From Morella rubra (taxonomy: Eukaryota; Streptophyta; Magnoliopsida; Fagales; Myricaceae): 64,000 bases of DNA. Both the position numbers and the translations under genes were made by a program. Where the stretch lies: positions 30,553,024-30,617,023 of the forward strand of contig CM025850.1 in the NCBI GenBank assembly GCA_003952965.2, in the 5' to 3' direction. Shown piece after piece: positions 35,500 to 48,615 of the stretch (the stretch's first letter is position 1; each line of letters begins with the position of its first letter). The notes under the pieces were generated by a model that saw nothing but the letters and a program-made list of their open reading frames with translations, had not been told where the DNA came from and did no database searches.

Positions 35500-36640
35500 T
35501 CAACGTCCAAGATTGGCCGAAGTACCCCACATTGACGTCGGATAAGAGGAGGTTGACCCCGGATCTGATGACTCGTTTTGGCGCATTCTGATGGTCATGA
35601 AATCAGCAACAACTCCAGGTTCTGAAATTTGAGTATCTTCAATGGCCGTCTCATTAGTCAACATCTGAACAACCACTGGCATTCGTGGCCGGAGATTTAC
35701 TGTTTCTTGCACGCAAAGCAGGCCCACCTTTAAGAATCGAACGGCTTCTTCCACCGGATAGTTCCTATCCAGTATAGGATCCACTAATTGTATGAGATCA
35801 TTGGAACTGTACGCTTTCCATGCCTGCAAATTCACATACACAAAAATAGCTTCGTGTGAATTTACCATAATCTCATATCTAGCAGCAATTTGAGAAAAGA
35901 TACCAGTCCTGGCGAATAGTATGACATTGCTATATTAACAACTTTGCTTTCTCACCTTCTGAACAAGGTGCTGTTCCCTATAGTCCTGGTCAAATTCCAT
36001 GACTGGCCGGCCGCTGACAATTTCTAAGAGTAGCACCCCAAAGCTGTAAACGTCTGATTTCCGAGTCAGATGCCCGCTGATGGCATATTCTGGCGCCAGA
36101 TACCCTCTTTTGCAATTGACATTTCAAGAAACGCCCATTAGCAATAGCTTTTCAAGAAAGAAAAATTCCAAACAGATGTACAGGAGTGTTGGTGCGTGGT
36201 AGAAAGAGAGATTCCACTTACATTGTCCCGGCAACACGAGTACTAACATGGGAACTTGTATCTCTAAGTAGCTTGGACAGACCGAAATCTGAAACTTTTG
36301 GTATAAAATTTCTGTCAAGAAGTATGTTACTGGCCTTGATATCTCTGTGGATAATGTGAGGTCGAACCTCCTCAAGGAGATAAGCCAGTGCACGAGCCAC
36401 ACCTATCGAAATATCCCGTCTTGATTCCCAAGTAAATTTCAACCTGTTTTGCTCTCCACCTATCAAAAAAGCGCTCGTAAGACACGATCATGTCTAAAAA
36501 CAATCTGAAACAGCACCTACAATTTCGTCATTCTGTGGGGATTGAAGTACAAGATTGGGATTAAGTACCAAGTAAGGTGTGGGCTAGGCTATTGTTTTCC
36601 ATGTAGTCGTAGACTATGTATCTGGGCACGGAAGTTTTAA
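35500..36640 (-). pseudogene. Receptor-like cytoplasmic kinase, C-terminal part (CRPK1-like)
   Basis: Serine/threonine kinase related to plant kinases such as cold-responsive protein kinase 1. Exons on the - strand: about 36640-36569 (YIVYDYMENNSLAHTLLG), about 36467-36222 ([25 protein letters not shown]), 36106-35956 ([20 protein letters not shown]) and 35823-35500 (AWKAYSSNDLIQLVDPILD to the C-terminus). Splice phases agree across all joins. HRD and DFG are intact. The N-lobe (glycine loop, VAVK lysine, alpha-C Glu) was not found upstream to about 37500, so the gene looks 5'-truncated, although a distant or diverged exon cannot be excluded. The region upstream of 36640 matches nothing in the family. 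Confidence 0.75.
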
Positions 36641-39600
36641 CGAGGAACGAGTAAGACCATAAAATTGCCCTCTTATCTCGATGATGATTCTTCTTCTCTG
36701 CAGTCGGGTCGAGTCAAAGTTTCAAACTACAGCTCACCAGCTGGTAGGTCAGCTACGAGTCTCTTGAATTACATATCCAGGGTGGTCAAGGTCAAGGATT
36801 GGGATTCCTCCGTAGAAGTTTCTGAACATTGTTTATGGTTTTTCCGATTTTAGTTTAAAAAAAAAAAAGAGTAAAATTTTCTGGGGAAACAGTAGTCTTT
36901 CTTGAAAGCTGATTCTTCGTCAAAGAGGATGTTGTGTTATAACGTGTTTTTGAGAATTTTTAATATTTTAAAAATTTTAAGTGATGTTAATTTTATTAAT
37001 ATGTATTACAGTTATTTTTAAGTGATGTTAAAAAATATGTTCAATTTTAAAATTTTAAGATTCAAAAAAATCATAAAATCCATGCGAGAAAGCTATTGTC
37101 CACAGCCCATTTACTAGCCTATGAGCCATTTTGTTTTGGTTCCTAGAAATCCATGCTAGAAAACATTCCGTGGCAAAGGAAAGAAAATTCCTAATGGAAA
37201 GCGTGCACCCAGTGCTCTAGCTATACTCCAGAGAGGTTGGCGCGAAGGTTCGAGGACCTCGTCACAAAGAAGCTTCTTGTTACTTTCGAAGATGGTCTTC
37301 AGCCAGCCCTGCTGCATTACAATGTCCATAGCCTTTCCAGCTACCAAAGCTTCACCGATCAGGGGGTCCAAGTGACGAATTCGCTCCGTCTAATTTCCAT
37401 CATCGAAGATTCGAAGTTCATGGTCAGTTCCGCGAAGCTTGAAGGAAAGGCAGGACTCAGCAACGGTAAGGCAGGAACTCCTAGGCAGAGATTTAGGTCA
37501 TAGGGTCCAATGGTTTGTCAAGCCAAACCTGATAACATAGTAACATACTGATAGCCTTAGGCATAGCCGCCGCATAGGGAAGTGGAAAGAACTTTTCGCC
37601 AACTCCTAGTCCAAAACAAGCCGCATGTCGCCTCTGATTTGTCAGGAGTTAAACAACATGATTGTGACCCGTCCCCCACCTCAACTCCGCACCACAAGAT
37701 CACGAAGGAAAAACTTTTTGTCATGTACAAAATGTCAAATTTCTCGTCTGTGTCTCGGGGCCTGACACAGTCAGGGTACGTAGTTTGTTGTTTTGAATGG
37801 GCGAGCAGTTACTTTCGCTAACTTCGTTATCTTGGTACATTTTGTTCTTGGAGCCATTTCAGACAATTCACTATAGACTAGTCTATCGCGACTCTTGTTT
37901 TAATCATTCAGTTGGATTTATCTTTCGTATACAGATGTCGAGAGACGGAAATGTAATATTCCATATAGACTATTCTGTGATGAAAAATATCTTGAAGACT
38001 AGTTTGAAATTTCGTAATGCCATAAGTACCAATAAAATAATTAAGCCTTATGGTTATTTGCGACCTAGTACTACGAGATGAACTTTAGGGTAAATTGATA
38101 ACATGAAGAGACCTGCAGAGTACTGAAATGGAAAGGAAGAAAGATGAAGCGTGAATTCCCTGAATTCAGTTCAATAAAAATGCAAGCTAGGAAAAAGTAG
38201 TCCAAGTTTCGAAGCTTATTTAGACGTGAGTCTTAAGAAAAATAATATTTTAAAATCTTTAGGTAATCTCTATTAATATTGCTTCCTGAAACGTCTTCCG
38301 ATGACGAAATCGAGGTTAATTCACGAGTTGCCGTGTCATGGCAAACGTCCTGTCGTCCTACATCACGTCGAATGATTTCCTACGTCGTCTTCTGATTGTT
38401 TTGGTTCAGGCATTAAAAAAAATCTTGGAAAAGTCACCGATTAAACAGTAAAAGTATATTTGATTAATATGAAATATCGAGGACTGAATAATTAGAACTT
38501 TGACCCACTAAAGTTGTCCTTTGTGATGGCAATACAAAGTTCCTCTTTTGTCCGGCCACTCATCGATCGTGCGGTGTCTTTGTCAAGGGAATTAAATACA
38601 ATCTGATTCCATATAATATATATCAGCATGCTATATACTTAAGATAATAGATAAATTCGAATGTTTAATTATTCGGTCTTGGATATGGGAAGCTGCCTCA
38701 AGTAATTAGCAGCCACATGTGTGGGCGGTCCAAACGTAGCAGATGAAAATTTTCTTGTGAAAAAAAAAAAGGATGGTTTTTCGTGCGTCTTCTTACTTTG
38801 AAATATTTTTCAAAAAAAGATTTTGATGAATTTAATGGGATGATTTTTCTATTAAGATAAAAAATTTGTTTACGAGGTTCACTGATAATTGCAGATCTTC
38901 GAAACTGTTTCACAGCTACTTATAAGTTTAGTGATTCGAACTTCAACTAACAACTTTGAAAGTATATATATAGTCACGGCTTGCTCATGAAAAGAATTGA
39001 ATGCAAGGATAAAACAAAATTATCCCCCAACTTTTTTTTCCTAATTTGTTATTCCTTTTTTATTCTGTGGTAGGTCACCAACCAAAATAAGATAAACTAC
39101 CTAAAACAGATGTAGTACTCCAGTTAGCGCGACATGACACGTTCAGAGATAGAGTCGTGGAATGCACCTGAAGGGCAATGCTGGTTAAAGTGACAACAAA
39201 TCAGGAACACTTCCTTCTTTTGCAAGATTGATGTAATATGACTGTTAGTAGTTGACATGGCAACATCTGCCGGAGAATCTCTCCCTCTACGATATTCTAC
39301 TCCAAGAAGTTGTCCAAGAATCAATCTTAACAACACTAATTTACGAAATCATATTCTCACAGGATACACTGTGAAATGAGTGTGAATGTATAGTATTTTT
39401 AAGACTCGACCACATATTGCGTTTAAAGAAAGATTATCTAAAGGATTCAATGTCACGACTGTTATTTTAAAATGAACATTCATGAGTCAGAATTTAGCCA
39501 TTAAACTTATTAGTCATTTTGTCTCCCGTAACTCGTTAAATTAGATATCCAAATTCTGATTCTTGAATATTCATTTTAAAATCAGAACAACGATTTTAAA

Positions 39601-39869
39601 ATTCTTTATGCAATCTTTATTTTCGACATAATCCTTACTTGACTAGACTCTTCCTAAACAGTCCTCCTAAGTTGTCAAGCTTGCAATTTGGACAGCCTTC
39701 GATGAGAGAATTCTATTCGTATTGAAGAAAATATGGTAACAGTACAATGTTTTATATTACATGCGTAGGGAGAGAATCCCAGATTTGGTGTTGTCTAGTA
39801 AGGAAAGAAAATAATTATGTACAATCCTAACCATAAACAAAATATGAACGTTGGACAGTTAAGATTCCT
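36641..39869. other. Intergenic DNA, no gene seen
   Basis: Short frames only, for example 37156-37371 on the - strand and 37237-37503 on the + strand, which overlap each other and show no convincing domain. About 39650-39869 probably includes the worn 3' LTR area of the Copia fossil that follows. Confidence 0.45.
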
Positions 39870-42800
39870 CCTCAAGTTGGTGCATATAGATCCGAAATGC
39901 CCAACTTGCGATTTAAATCATGGAACAATTCACGTCCCAAGGCTTTCGTAAAAATGTCTGCTAATTGGGCCAAGGCAAGAACATGAGCAAGAGTTATAAG
40001 ACCACTAAGCATTTTTTCACGAACGATGTAACAATCAATTTCAATATGTTTGGCGTTCATTAAAAAATCGGATTCTTAGCAATATGCAAGGCGGCTTAAT
40101 TATCGCAATAGAGGTACATAGGTTGAGAGTGGGGAACGTGAAGATCGTGAAGAAGAGTCTGCAACCAAGTGAGCTCACAAGTAGTGAAGGCCATGGCACG
40201 ATATTCAGCTTCAGCGGAGGAGCGAGAAACAGTGGACTGTTTCTTTGTGCGCCAGGAGATGGGACTAGAGCCAAGCTGAATGAAGAAACCAGTGGCGGAA
40301 CAACGAGTAGTTGGACAATTGGCCCAGTCAGATTCAGTGTAACAAGTGACCTGTAAAGAATTCTGAATAGGATAGAAAAGACCTTGGCTCGGAGTAGATT
40401 TAAGATAGCGTAAAATAGGGAGAGCAGCATGATAGTGTGGTTAGCAAGGAACATGCATGAATTGACTGAGAAGATTGACCGAGAAGACGATGTCTGGACG
40501 TGTAAGTGTAAGGTAAATGAGGCGGCCCACGAGGCGGCGATACATACTTAGGTCAGGCATGAGTGCACCATCACTGTCGGTGAGTTTGAGATTTTGCTCC
40601 ATGGGCGTGGAAGCAAGACGAGCACCAAGTTGGCCACTGTCGGTGAGGATGTCAAGAGTGTATTTGCGTTGATTGAGAAAGATGCCGGAGGGAGAGCGAG
40701 CGGCCTAAAGACCAAGGAAATATTTGATGGGTCCAAGATCCTTGATCTTGAAGTGTTGCCCAATGAAATATTTGAGTTGTTGAATATGAGATGGGTCATT
40801 ACCTGCCAAAAGAATGTCATCAACGTAAACTAAGATTAGTGTAAAAGAAGAACCAGAAGTGCGAGTAAAGAGAGAGTGATAAGCCTGAGACTGATGGAAA
40901 CCAGTGGCCAATAGCACGGTGGATAGCTTTGAAAACCAGTTGTGAGAGGCTTGCTTGAGGCTGTAGAGAGATTTTTGTAGGCAATAGACACAGGACTCCT
41001 CCTTGTTGTAATATTTGGAAAGGAGAGTCATGTAAACTTCTTCGTCAAGGTCTCCATGCAAGAAAGCGTTGTGAACATTCAACTAATGAAAAGTCCAATG
41101 CTTGGCGGCGGCAACTGCAAGGACACATCTAATAGTGACAAGTTTAGCAACAGGGGCAAACGTATTATGGTAGTCAAGGCCTTCTACCTGGGTGTAGCCT
41201 TTGGTAACCAAACGAGCTTTATAACATTCAACAGAACTGTCAGCTCAAAATTTGATTTTGAAAACCCATTTGCAACCAATGGGTTTCTCACCTGGATGGA
41301 GAGGTTGGAGAGTCCAAGTATGATTGTTGTCAAGAGCTTTAAGCTCAACAGTCATAGCGTCATGCCAGTGGGCATGACAAACAGCAGTAGAGTAACAAGT
41401 AGGATCATCATATTGAGCTAAAGAGGATAGAAAAGCTAAATGATGAGAGTTAAAGCGATGGTAAGATAAATGAGATGAGAGACAATGAGCCGTACCTGAG
41501 GGAGCTGAAAGGAAGGGGAATGGAGAGTGGGAAGATAAAGTCACGAAGGCGAGAAGGGCGAGTAATGTGGCGTTTGGGACGGGAAGGAGGTGGGGGAACA
41601 AGGGGGTGGAGGAATAGTGGAGAAAGGAGGAGGGGTATCGCTGGAAGGATAGGGGATGTCATTAATAAGTAACAAGAGGACGGGACCGGGAGAAGAATGA
41701 GTGACGGAATCATGATAAGGAAAAATGGCCTCTTCAAAAGTGACATCGCGAGAAATATGGAGTTGGCGAGTGTCGAGGTCGTAAACGCGATAAGCACTGT
41801 GGTGGGAAGGGTAACCAAGGAAGAGGCAGCAGCGAGCACGAGGGGAAATTTATCCTGATGAGAAGAGAGGGTGTGAGCATAACATAAGCAACTAAAAATG
41901 CGTAAGTGACTATAGGAAGCAGTTTTATTAAAAAGAAGTTCATAAGGGGATTTATGGTCAAGGCTAGTGGAGGACGTGCGATTAATAAGATATATGGCAG
42001 TTAAAATGCACTCACCCCAAAAAGTTAGAGGAAGATTAGGTGGAAACAGAGACATCGAGTTAGATTAAGGAGGTGTCAATGCTTACGTTCAGCAACGCTA
42101 TTTTGTTGGGGGTTTCAACATATGTTTTTTCGTGAAAATGCCATAAGCATGGAAAAAATGTTGCATTTTGTGAGAAAGAAACTCTAGAACATTATCCGTG
42201 CAAATAATTTTAATAGTCTTGTCAAATTGATTTTTGACAAGAGAAAAAAATAGTGTGAGACATGAGTACGTATCAAATTTAAAACGCATCAAATATACCC
42301 AAGTAGCACGAGAATAATCGTCAACAATAGTCAAAAAATAATGAGCACCGGAGAGCGAGGAAGTAGAATAGCCACCCCAAATATAACAATAAATATGTTT
42401 AAAACAAGATGTGGTCTTATTCAAATTTAATGAAAAAGGTAGCCGAGTTTGTTTAGCTCTAGCACAAATATCGCAAAGAAACGTAGCATTGGAAATATTT
42501 AAAACAGTAGGGAGGCATTGCGAAGAAGGGTGACCTAAACGCGTGTGCCATAAACGAGAGGATTAAGCACGAGAAGTGTGAAGGGCTGATGGGGAAGAAG
42601 AGTTGCAATAGTAAAGTCCATCTCAAACTTCACCCGTTCCAATAAGCTTCTTCGTGGCAAGGTCCTGAAAAACACAAAAATTAAGGGGAAAAAAAAGCAA
42701 CACAATTAAGAGAAGAGATGAGTTTACTAATAGATAATAAATTGAATTTAAAAGCGGGAACAAAGAGAACATTTTGTAAGGATAATTGTGGAGATAAATT

Positions 42801-43282
42801 AACGATGCTAGAATGAGTAATAGAAACAATATCACCATTGGGCAAATTAATTGGACAAGGGCGATGTAGAGATTGCAGATTAATAAGATGAGATGCATTA
42901 GAGGCCATATGATCAGAAGCACCAGATTCGATTACCCAATTAGAATTAAAATAAGAGACAGTGTTATAGGAGGCGATGTTACCGACGAAATTGACTGAAA
43001 GTTGACCCTTGAGTGGTGTTTTGGAATTGAAAAACTGCATTAGTTGGCTAAATTGGTCAGCCGAAAGACCTAGAACCCCCTATTGTTGTGCAAAACAGTG
43101 GAAGGAACAGAGAAACCTGCAGAAAGCGAGACATTAGCAGCTGAGGCGGGACTGGCGTCCCGTGGCCGAACGGTGGGCGAGATGGAGGCTGGCGGTTGGG
43201 AGGAAACCCAATGAGGTGATAGTACTGCTCCTTCTAGTGCCCATCGCGGTGGTCGTAGGAACATTTCGGTCGGCCTCTCCTA
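39870..43282 (-). mobile_element. Copia-type LTR retrotransposon fossil, pol region (broken)
   Basis: Read on the - strand from right to left: a zinc-knuckle end of gag (about 43264-43130), an aspartic-protease-like part (about 43040-42690), integrase parts (about 42430-41450) and reverse transcriptase with YVDDILLAG (41082-40705). RNase H, ending AQLADIFTKALGRE, is at about 40450-39872. It is broken in several places. The upstream part of gag is cut by the LTR element starting at 43283, and no paired LTRs were identified. Domain order (integrase before reverse transcriptase) marks it as Copia, not Gypsy. Confidence 0.85.
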
Positions 43283-46200
43283 TGAGTCCTAGGATTAAGG
43301 CAACCCAAGACGGGGGGTGAATTGGGTTTCCAAACTTTTTCGCTTTTAACCCCAAAACCGTGTTTGCAAAGTAAAGTCTAATTTAGCACAAGTATATTAA
43401 AACAACAAGTAAATAAGTGCTAAATGTAAGGAGTAGGGATAGAGAAGCAAACACGTGATTTTTAGGTGGTTCGGCAAACCCGCCTACATCCACCCCTCAA
43501 GCTCCTTCACCGAGCCTTGAGGTTTTTCCACTATCTTCAAATAGTGTACACTCTAGCTTCGGGTGCTAGAGAACCGTACAAGTGTTTTCCCGGGCTTAAC
43601 ACTCAAACCCACCCAAGTGATTTTTCGGGCTCACCACTCACAACCTAACCAAGCTTGAGATATACTCTCTAAGCTTCTTCTTTAGTGAACAACCTCACTA
43701 AAGGAATCACCTCTTTTGGATATGAAGATTACAAGAATAAACTCTCTCAAAGAGTAGATGTGAAATTGAAAGGCTCTATCTCTTGATTCACACAAAGACA
43801 AGGATATGAAAGTGTGTTTTGTGTGAATGATATGAGAAATATAGAATATGAAGGTTTAGAATATTTCTCAAGTGATCTAAATGATATGTGGTCGTTGTGT
43901 GTTTATTTTGGACGTTATGAAGGTGTATTTATAGGCCACATATGAAAACTAGCCGTTTATAGCCGTTGGGAGTCGTCTGTTAAAACGAGCCGGTCGACCC
44001 CAAAGTTACCGTTACCAACGGTCATATTGTCAGAAGCTCAACGGATCTATTTCAAAATCAACCGGTCGACCGCTATACCAAGCGGTTCTGATCGACCGCT
44101 TCACTAGCACCTCCTCAACTTAAGCACATGATCCGGTTAATTTAAAACCACGTTTTTGACCTCTTTGAAACACCCAATTTTAAAGACTTACTTCCCATAA
44201 GTATAAGAAAGGTTTGGGAGTTTGATTGGGGTGTTTTAAAACCTTTAAAAACATTTTAATCTTTCAAACAAAAGGTAAAACGGTTTATGCACGTTTTGAA
44301 AGATATGCAAGTGTGATTCATAATCCTTGTCAAAAGTGAAACTAAGAGTTACAAGGTTTATACCCTATGGTCTTGAAACTTCACTTTTGAGCTCCTTGCA
44401 TCTTCTTGATCTTCTTTCTTCAAGTCTTTGGCTCTTTCATCAAAATGTCTTTGTCTTTGAAGATGTCCATTTTATAAACTTGATCCATTTATTGAAATCA
44501 TCAAAATCTCGATTGTGCACAAAAGCCAACAATCTCCCCCTTTTTGATGATGACAATAAATTGATAGTTTTGGGACGACTCCCCCTATCTTTTGCAATTG
44601 GACAATCATTTGAAACTTGAGACAAAGCATTAGTAGCCAATATTTATAATCCAATTCAAAAGGAGAATATATAGTCATTAAAACTATCAACACATTTCTC
44701 CCCCTTTGTCATATCAAAAAGACAAAGGAATATGCATTCTAAGAATATCCATCATATGATTCAAAGGGAATAGATGCATATAGACATTGAAGAATTCTCC
44801 CCCTTTGTCAATCAAAAAGTGAATGCATGGATGTAGCTCAAAAATAATCTTTTTCATCCAAAAGAACAATTTGAGGCTTTCAAATGACAATCATATTGAA
44901 ATGGTATAGAGGATGACTAATTGGGACTCAAAAGTCCATTGCTATTACGATAGTAGCCCACCGAGTGGGTTTGTACCAACCTCTTAGCTACCAATGACAA
45001 TTTAAAGGTCATTCTCAACCAAAAAATTAAAGCTCACAGAATCTCATAAAAAATTCATGATTTTGTAAAAGTGTTAGCTCATAGAGATGTTCTATCTTTG
45101 ATAAATACAAGAAATATGTCAAAGAAAAATACATTTGCATTTATAACATCAACCAACAATTTAGAACATATTCTCAATCAAGGATGTAGAAGTTACCAAA
45201 GGATTTCCCCTTAGCATTTGTCCTCAAATGTCACAAGCCTTCTTGATAGGCAAGTTTCATCCAAGTACCATTTGTTGCTCCATCCTACAAGAGAATCAAG
45301 AAACATTTTTGGTACCCAAGCCTTCTTGGGTCCTTCGGTGTTAGCCTTGGTTCCTTTTGGAACCCATGCTTTCTTGAGAGTCTTGCTCCCAAGTTTCTTT
45401 AGTGCACAGTCAAAAATAAGATGCCCATCTTTTTGCAAAAATGGCATGTTTGAGTGGGTGCACAAAATGACTTAGCCTTCACAAAATAATTCTTAAAATA
45501 TTTTTGGTGAATCGAAGGCTTATAGCCTAAGCCACTTTTGTCAAAGACACATATTTGACTATTAAGAATCAAATCTAAAGATTTTGTTCCTTGAGTAAAC
45601 TTTTCAAGGATTTTGCTTTGAGAAACAATTTTGTTGTTCAAAGCAACTTTCTCTTTTTCAAATTCTAAAGCTTTTTGTTGGAATAAATCATTTTCTAGCT
45701 TTAGAGTATCTCGCTCATTTTGCAATAAATCAATTTCTTTTGAAATCAAAATGAGTTTCTTTTTCAATGATGTATATTTTGAACCTAATTTTTCAAATTG
45801 ACCAAGAAGTTCATCAAAGGCATTTTGAAGTTCAATATATGAAAGTTTCAGGTTCATCATCGGAAGAGTATACCTCATTGTCTTTTAGAGCCATGAAGCA
45901 CATGTTTGCGATTTCTCCCTCATCTTCTTCGGAGGAGGAGGAACTTTCATCGTTAACATTCCAAGATGTCTTTGTGTATTTGAGGCTTCTCTTCACTTTC
46001 TTTCTTTTGAGGAAGTTCTTGAACTTTCTAGTCATCAGGACTATGTCTTCATCATCATCTTCATCCTCATCTTTGCTTATGGAAGATTTGAGAGCGATCC
46101 TCATCTTTTTCTTACTCTCATCTTCATTCTCGAGCATTTGGATTTCATGGGTCATTAAAGATCCAATAAGCTCATCTAGAGGAAGCTTGGTGAGGTCCTT

Positions 46201-46963
46201 GGCTTCTTGTATGGTGGTCACTTTGGCCTCCCATGACTTTGGTAGTGACCTAAGGATTTTTCTCACCAAATCGGAGTTAGTATAAGATTTACCAAGTGCA
46301 TTTAAGGCATTTATAATTGTGGTAAATCTAGTATACATGCTAGTAATGGATTCCTCTGGTGTCATTTTAAACAACTCATAATTATGAACAAGCATGTTGA
46401 TTTTTGACTCTTTAACTTGGTTTGTTCCTTCATGAGTAATCTCTAGAGCATGCCAAATTTCCTTAGCATTTGTGCAAGAAGATATTCTATTAAACTCTCC
46501 TCTATCTAAAGCACAATATAATATGTTCATAGCTCTTGTATTTAGAGAGATTTTCTTTTTGTCTAGGTCACTATATTCATTTTCGTTTTTAAGAGTTTCA
46601 ACCTCTCCAACTTTCTTTGTGGGAATATGTGGACCATTCAATATGCATAACTATAAATCATAATCAATAGATTGAAAATAAATACTCATCCTAACTTTCC
46701 AATATGCATAATCACTACCATTAAAGAATGGTGGTCTAAGTGTGGAAAGTCCTTCAACTTGAGTGTTGAAGCTTGAAGTTGCCATTCTAACTCAAGATTT
46801 TTAAATCTTGTATAACGAGCATCAAGCTCTGATACCAATTGTGAGTCCTAGATTAAGGCAACCCAAGAGGGGGGTGAATTGGGTTTCCAAAATTTTTCGC
46901 TTTTAACCCCCAAAACCGTGTTTGCAAAGTAAAGTCTAATTTAGCACAAGTATATTAAAACAA
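43283..46963 (-). mobile_element. Gag-only Copia-type LTR element, truncated by MULE-2
   Basis: - strand element. Its 3' LTR is 43283-44531 (about 1249 bases; starts TGTTGGCTTTTGTGC and ends CTAGGACTCA on its own strand), next to a polypurine tract (aaaaagggggaga, about 44532-44545). The primer-binding site TGGTATCAGAGC is at 46837-46826. The 5' LTR begins at 46842 and is cut at 46963 by MULE-2. The interior is only about 2.3 kb: a UBN2/Copia gag (about 46784-45399) and a trace of the gag-pol junction (45465-45211), with no integrase or reverse transcriptase. It is therefore a non-autonomous, gag-bearing element with a few breaks. It sits inside the Copia fossil on its left. Confidence 0.82.
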
Positions 46964-46964
46964 G

Positions 46965-47180
46965 GGGTAAATATACTTTGCCCCCTTATCTTTGAGGTCA
47001 TTTTCACTTTGCACCCCGATTTTTTATTTTTGAGACATTGGACCCATTATCTTCCACAATTTTTCAATTTGCACCTTGTACCCAATTTGGCCGTCTATTT
47101 AGACGATTTTCGTCAACATGTGAGAGGCACGTGATTGACCCCTAAGTGAGTTTACGAAACTACCCTCAACGCCAAAACAT
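46965..47180 (+). repeat. MULE-2 left terminal inverted repeat
   Basis: 216 bases, inverted match to 55290-55506. Its inner end lies about 230 bases upstream of the ATG of the GRF zinc-finger gene, so it probably acts as that gene's promoter, as TIRs do in maize MuDR. Confidence 0.9.
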
Positions 47181-47412
47181 AATTAGCTTCAAAATAAATA
47201 TGCTCCCTGAACACATGAATAGACCTCATCAATCGCAAAACCATTTCTTCTCAAATATTTGCCTAACCCACGAACACTCCAAATCTCGCTATCGAAGACG
47301 ATCGTTCAAGATTGGGCAGCTTTCTTGCTCTAACCCACGAAGAAGACATTCGGGTGAGCACTGGGTAGCTTTGCGCAGAACACCCAGATCTCAAGTCTGT
47401 ACCTTTGTGAAG

Positions 47413-48615
47413 ATGGCGTCAAACCGGTAAAGAAGCTAACCTTAAATCTGACTTATCATCCTTGTAGATCTGCTCAACTCTTCCTTTGATTTTTTGGTTT
47501 TCTCAAAAAGGTTTACGACAGTAGCTAAAACGTAACCTATGTTCAACTCTTCCCTCGCCTTTTAATGATATAGCTTATGGCAGGAAATTTTAGATGTCTT
47601 CCCTTGCTTTTATGCTGCATAGTTTTTGGCTGTCTTGGTCTTTTTAAATAAAACTTGTGAAAAAAAAAAAAAACAAGGAGTGGGTTTCATTAAATATGCG
47701 GTGAATGTAACAAAGTAACCACCAAGCTAGTTGGTGGAAATTGTGGGAGACCTGTAGTTGCTATTTCAATTTAGTCGACTGTCCCTCATCTGCCATTAGC
47801 CTGTGTGATTTCTTATTGGTGATTATCGGAAAAAGTTCTCATGTAGAAGGTGCAACAACATTTAATATTTTTTTGTGGGTGATTCTATGTGCTGCACCTT
47901 AATATTTATTCACTCTTGTTAATTGAATGTACGCACTGTGATTACACTTTCAATCTTGGACATAGATGATTTATCCCCCAGTAGTGGAAGCACGTGCACT
48001 GGTGGAAATGGATCATCGTTTAGATACCCAATGTGTGATTGTTCAGTTCAAGCCTCTTTGAAAACTACTTACACCGAAGGAAATTTCGGGCGAAGATTCT
48101 TTGCCTGTGTCAATCACAAGGTATAATAAGGCTGTAAATTTTTTTCCTTCACCACTAAGTAATCAAAGTACATATTGTTATCGAAACCCAAAGTCCTTGC
48201 TTTTGACGAAACTATTCTGGCTGCAGTATGGGCGATCTTGCAATTTCTTCAACTGGTATGATCCTCCTATGTGCAGCCATGGAAGAAGAGTTTTGAGACA
48301 CTTACGGGAGAAGCATGAAAGGGCGAATATGAAGGCCACCAGCAGCGTAGCAACTACTGAGCCAAATATTGCAAGCAAACATGCATCCTTGGTTCTTGAA
48401 GTGGCAGAAATTCTTGATATGAATCCATGGAATCCATGAAGTCTAAACACCAAGAAGAACTTCGCTGTGAGATGGAATCCATGAAATCTAAACACCAGCA
48501 AGAGCGACATTACTATAGGAAGGCCTTGGTGTTGTCATGGGCATTTTTTTCTGTGTGTATTATTTTGGGTTTCCTTGGAGGATCTCCCTCTAATGAAAAG
48601 CCAGCATTGACATGA
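47413..48615 (+). CDS. GRF-type zinc-finger protein with coiled coil and membrane tail, carried in MULE-2
   Basis: Spliced gene near the left TIR. Exon 1 is 47413-47426 (MASNR start), exon 2 is 47982-48120 after a ttatcccccag acceptor, and exon 3 starts at 48227; phases agree at both joins. The protein has a GRF zinc finger: CDC, then GNFGRRFFAC, then GRSCNFFNWYD, about residues 18-60, resembling the plant family typified by Arabidopsis At4g04775. A helical, charged stretch follows. The tail (48427-48615) has a duplicated ESMKSKHQ segment (coiled coil) and a hydrophobic helix VLSWAFFSVCIILGFLGG. It reads in a different frame from exon 3, so one frame slip lies near 48410-48430. GRF fingers in other proteins bind single-stranded nucleic acid. 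Whether this is a mobilised host gene or a standing MULE component is open. Confidence 0.72.

Noticed and set aside
37156-37503. Overlapping frames on both strands near the truncated kinase; one looked faintly like an RPW8-type start
   Set aside because: Too short, no conserved motif, and no continuation into an NB-ARC or kinase domain.
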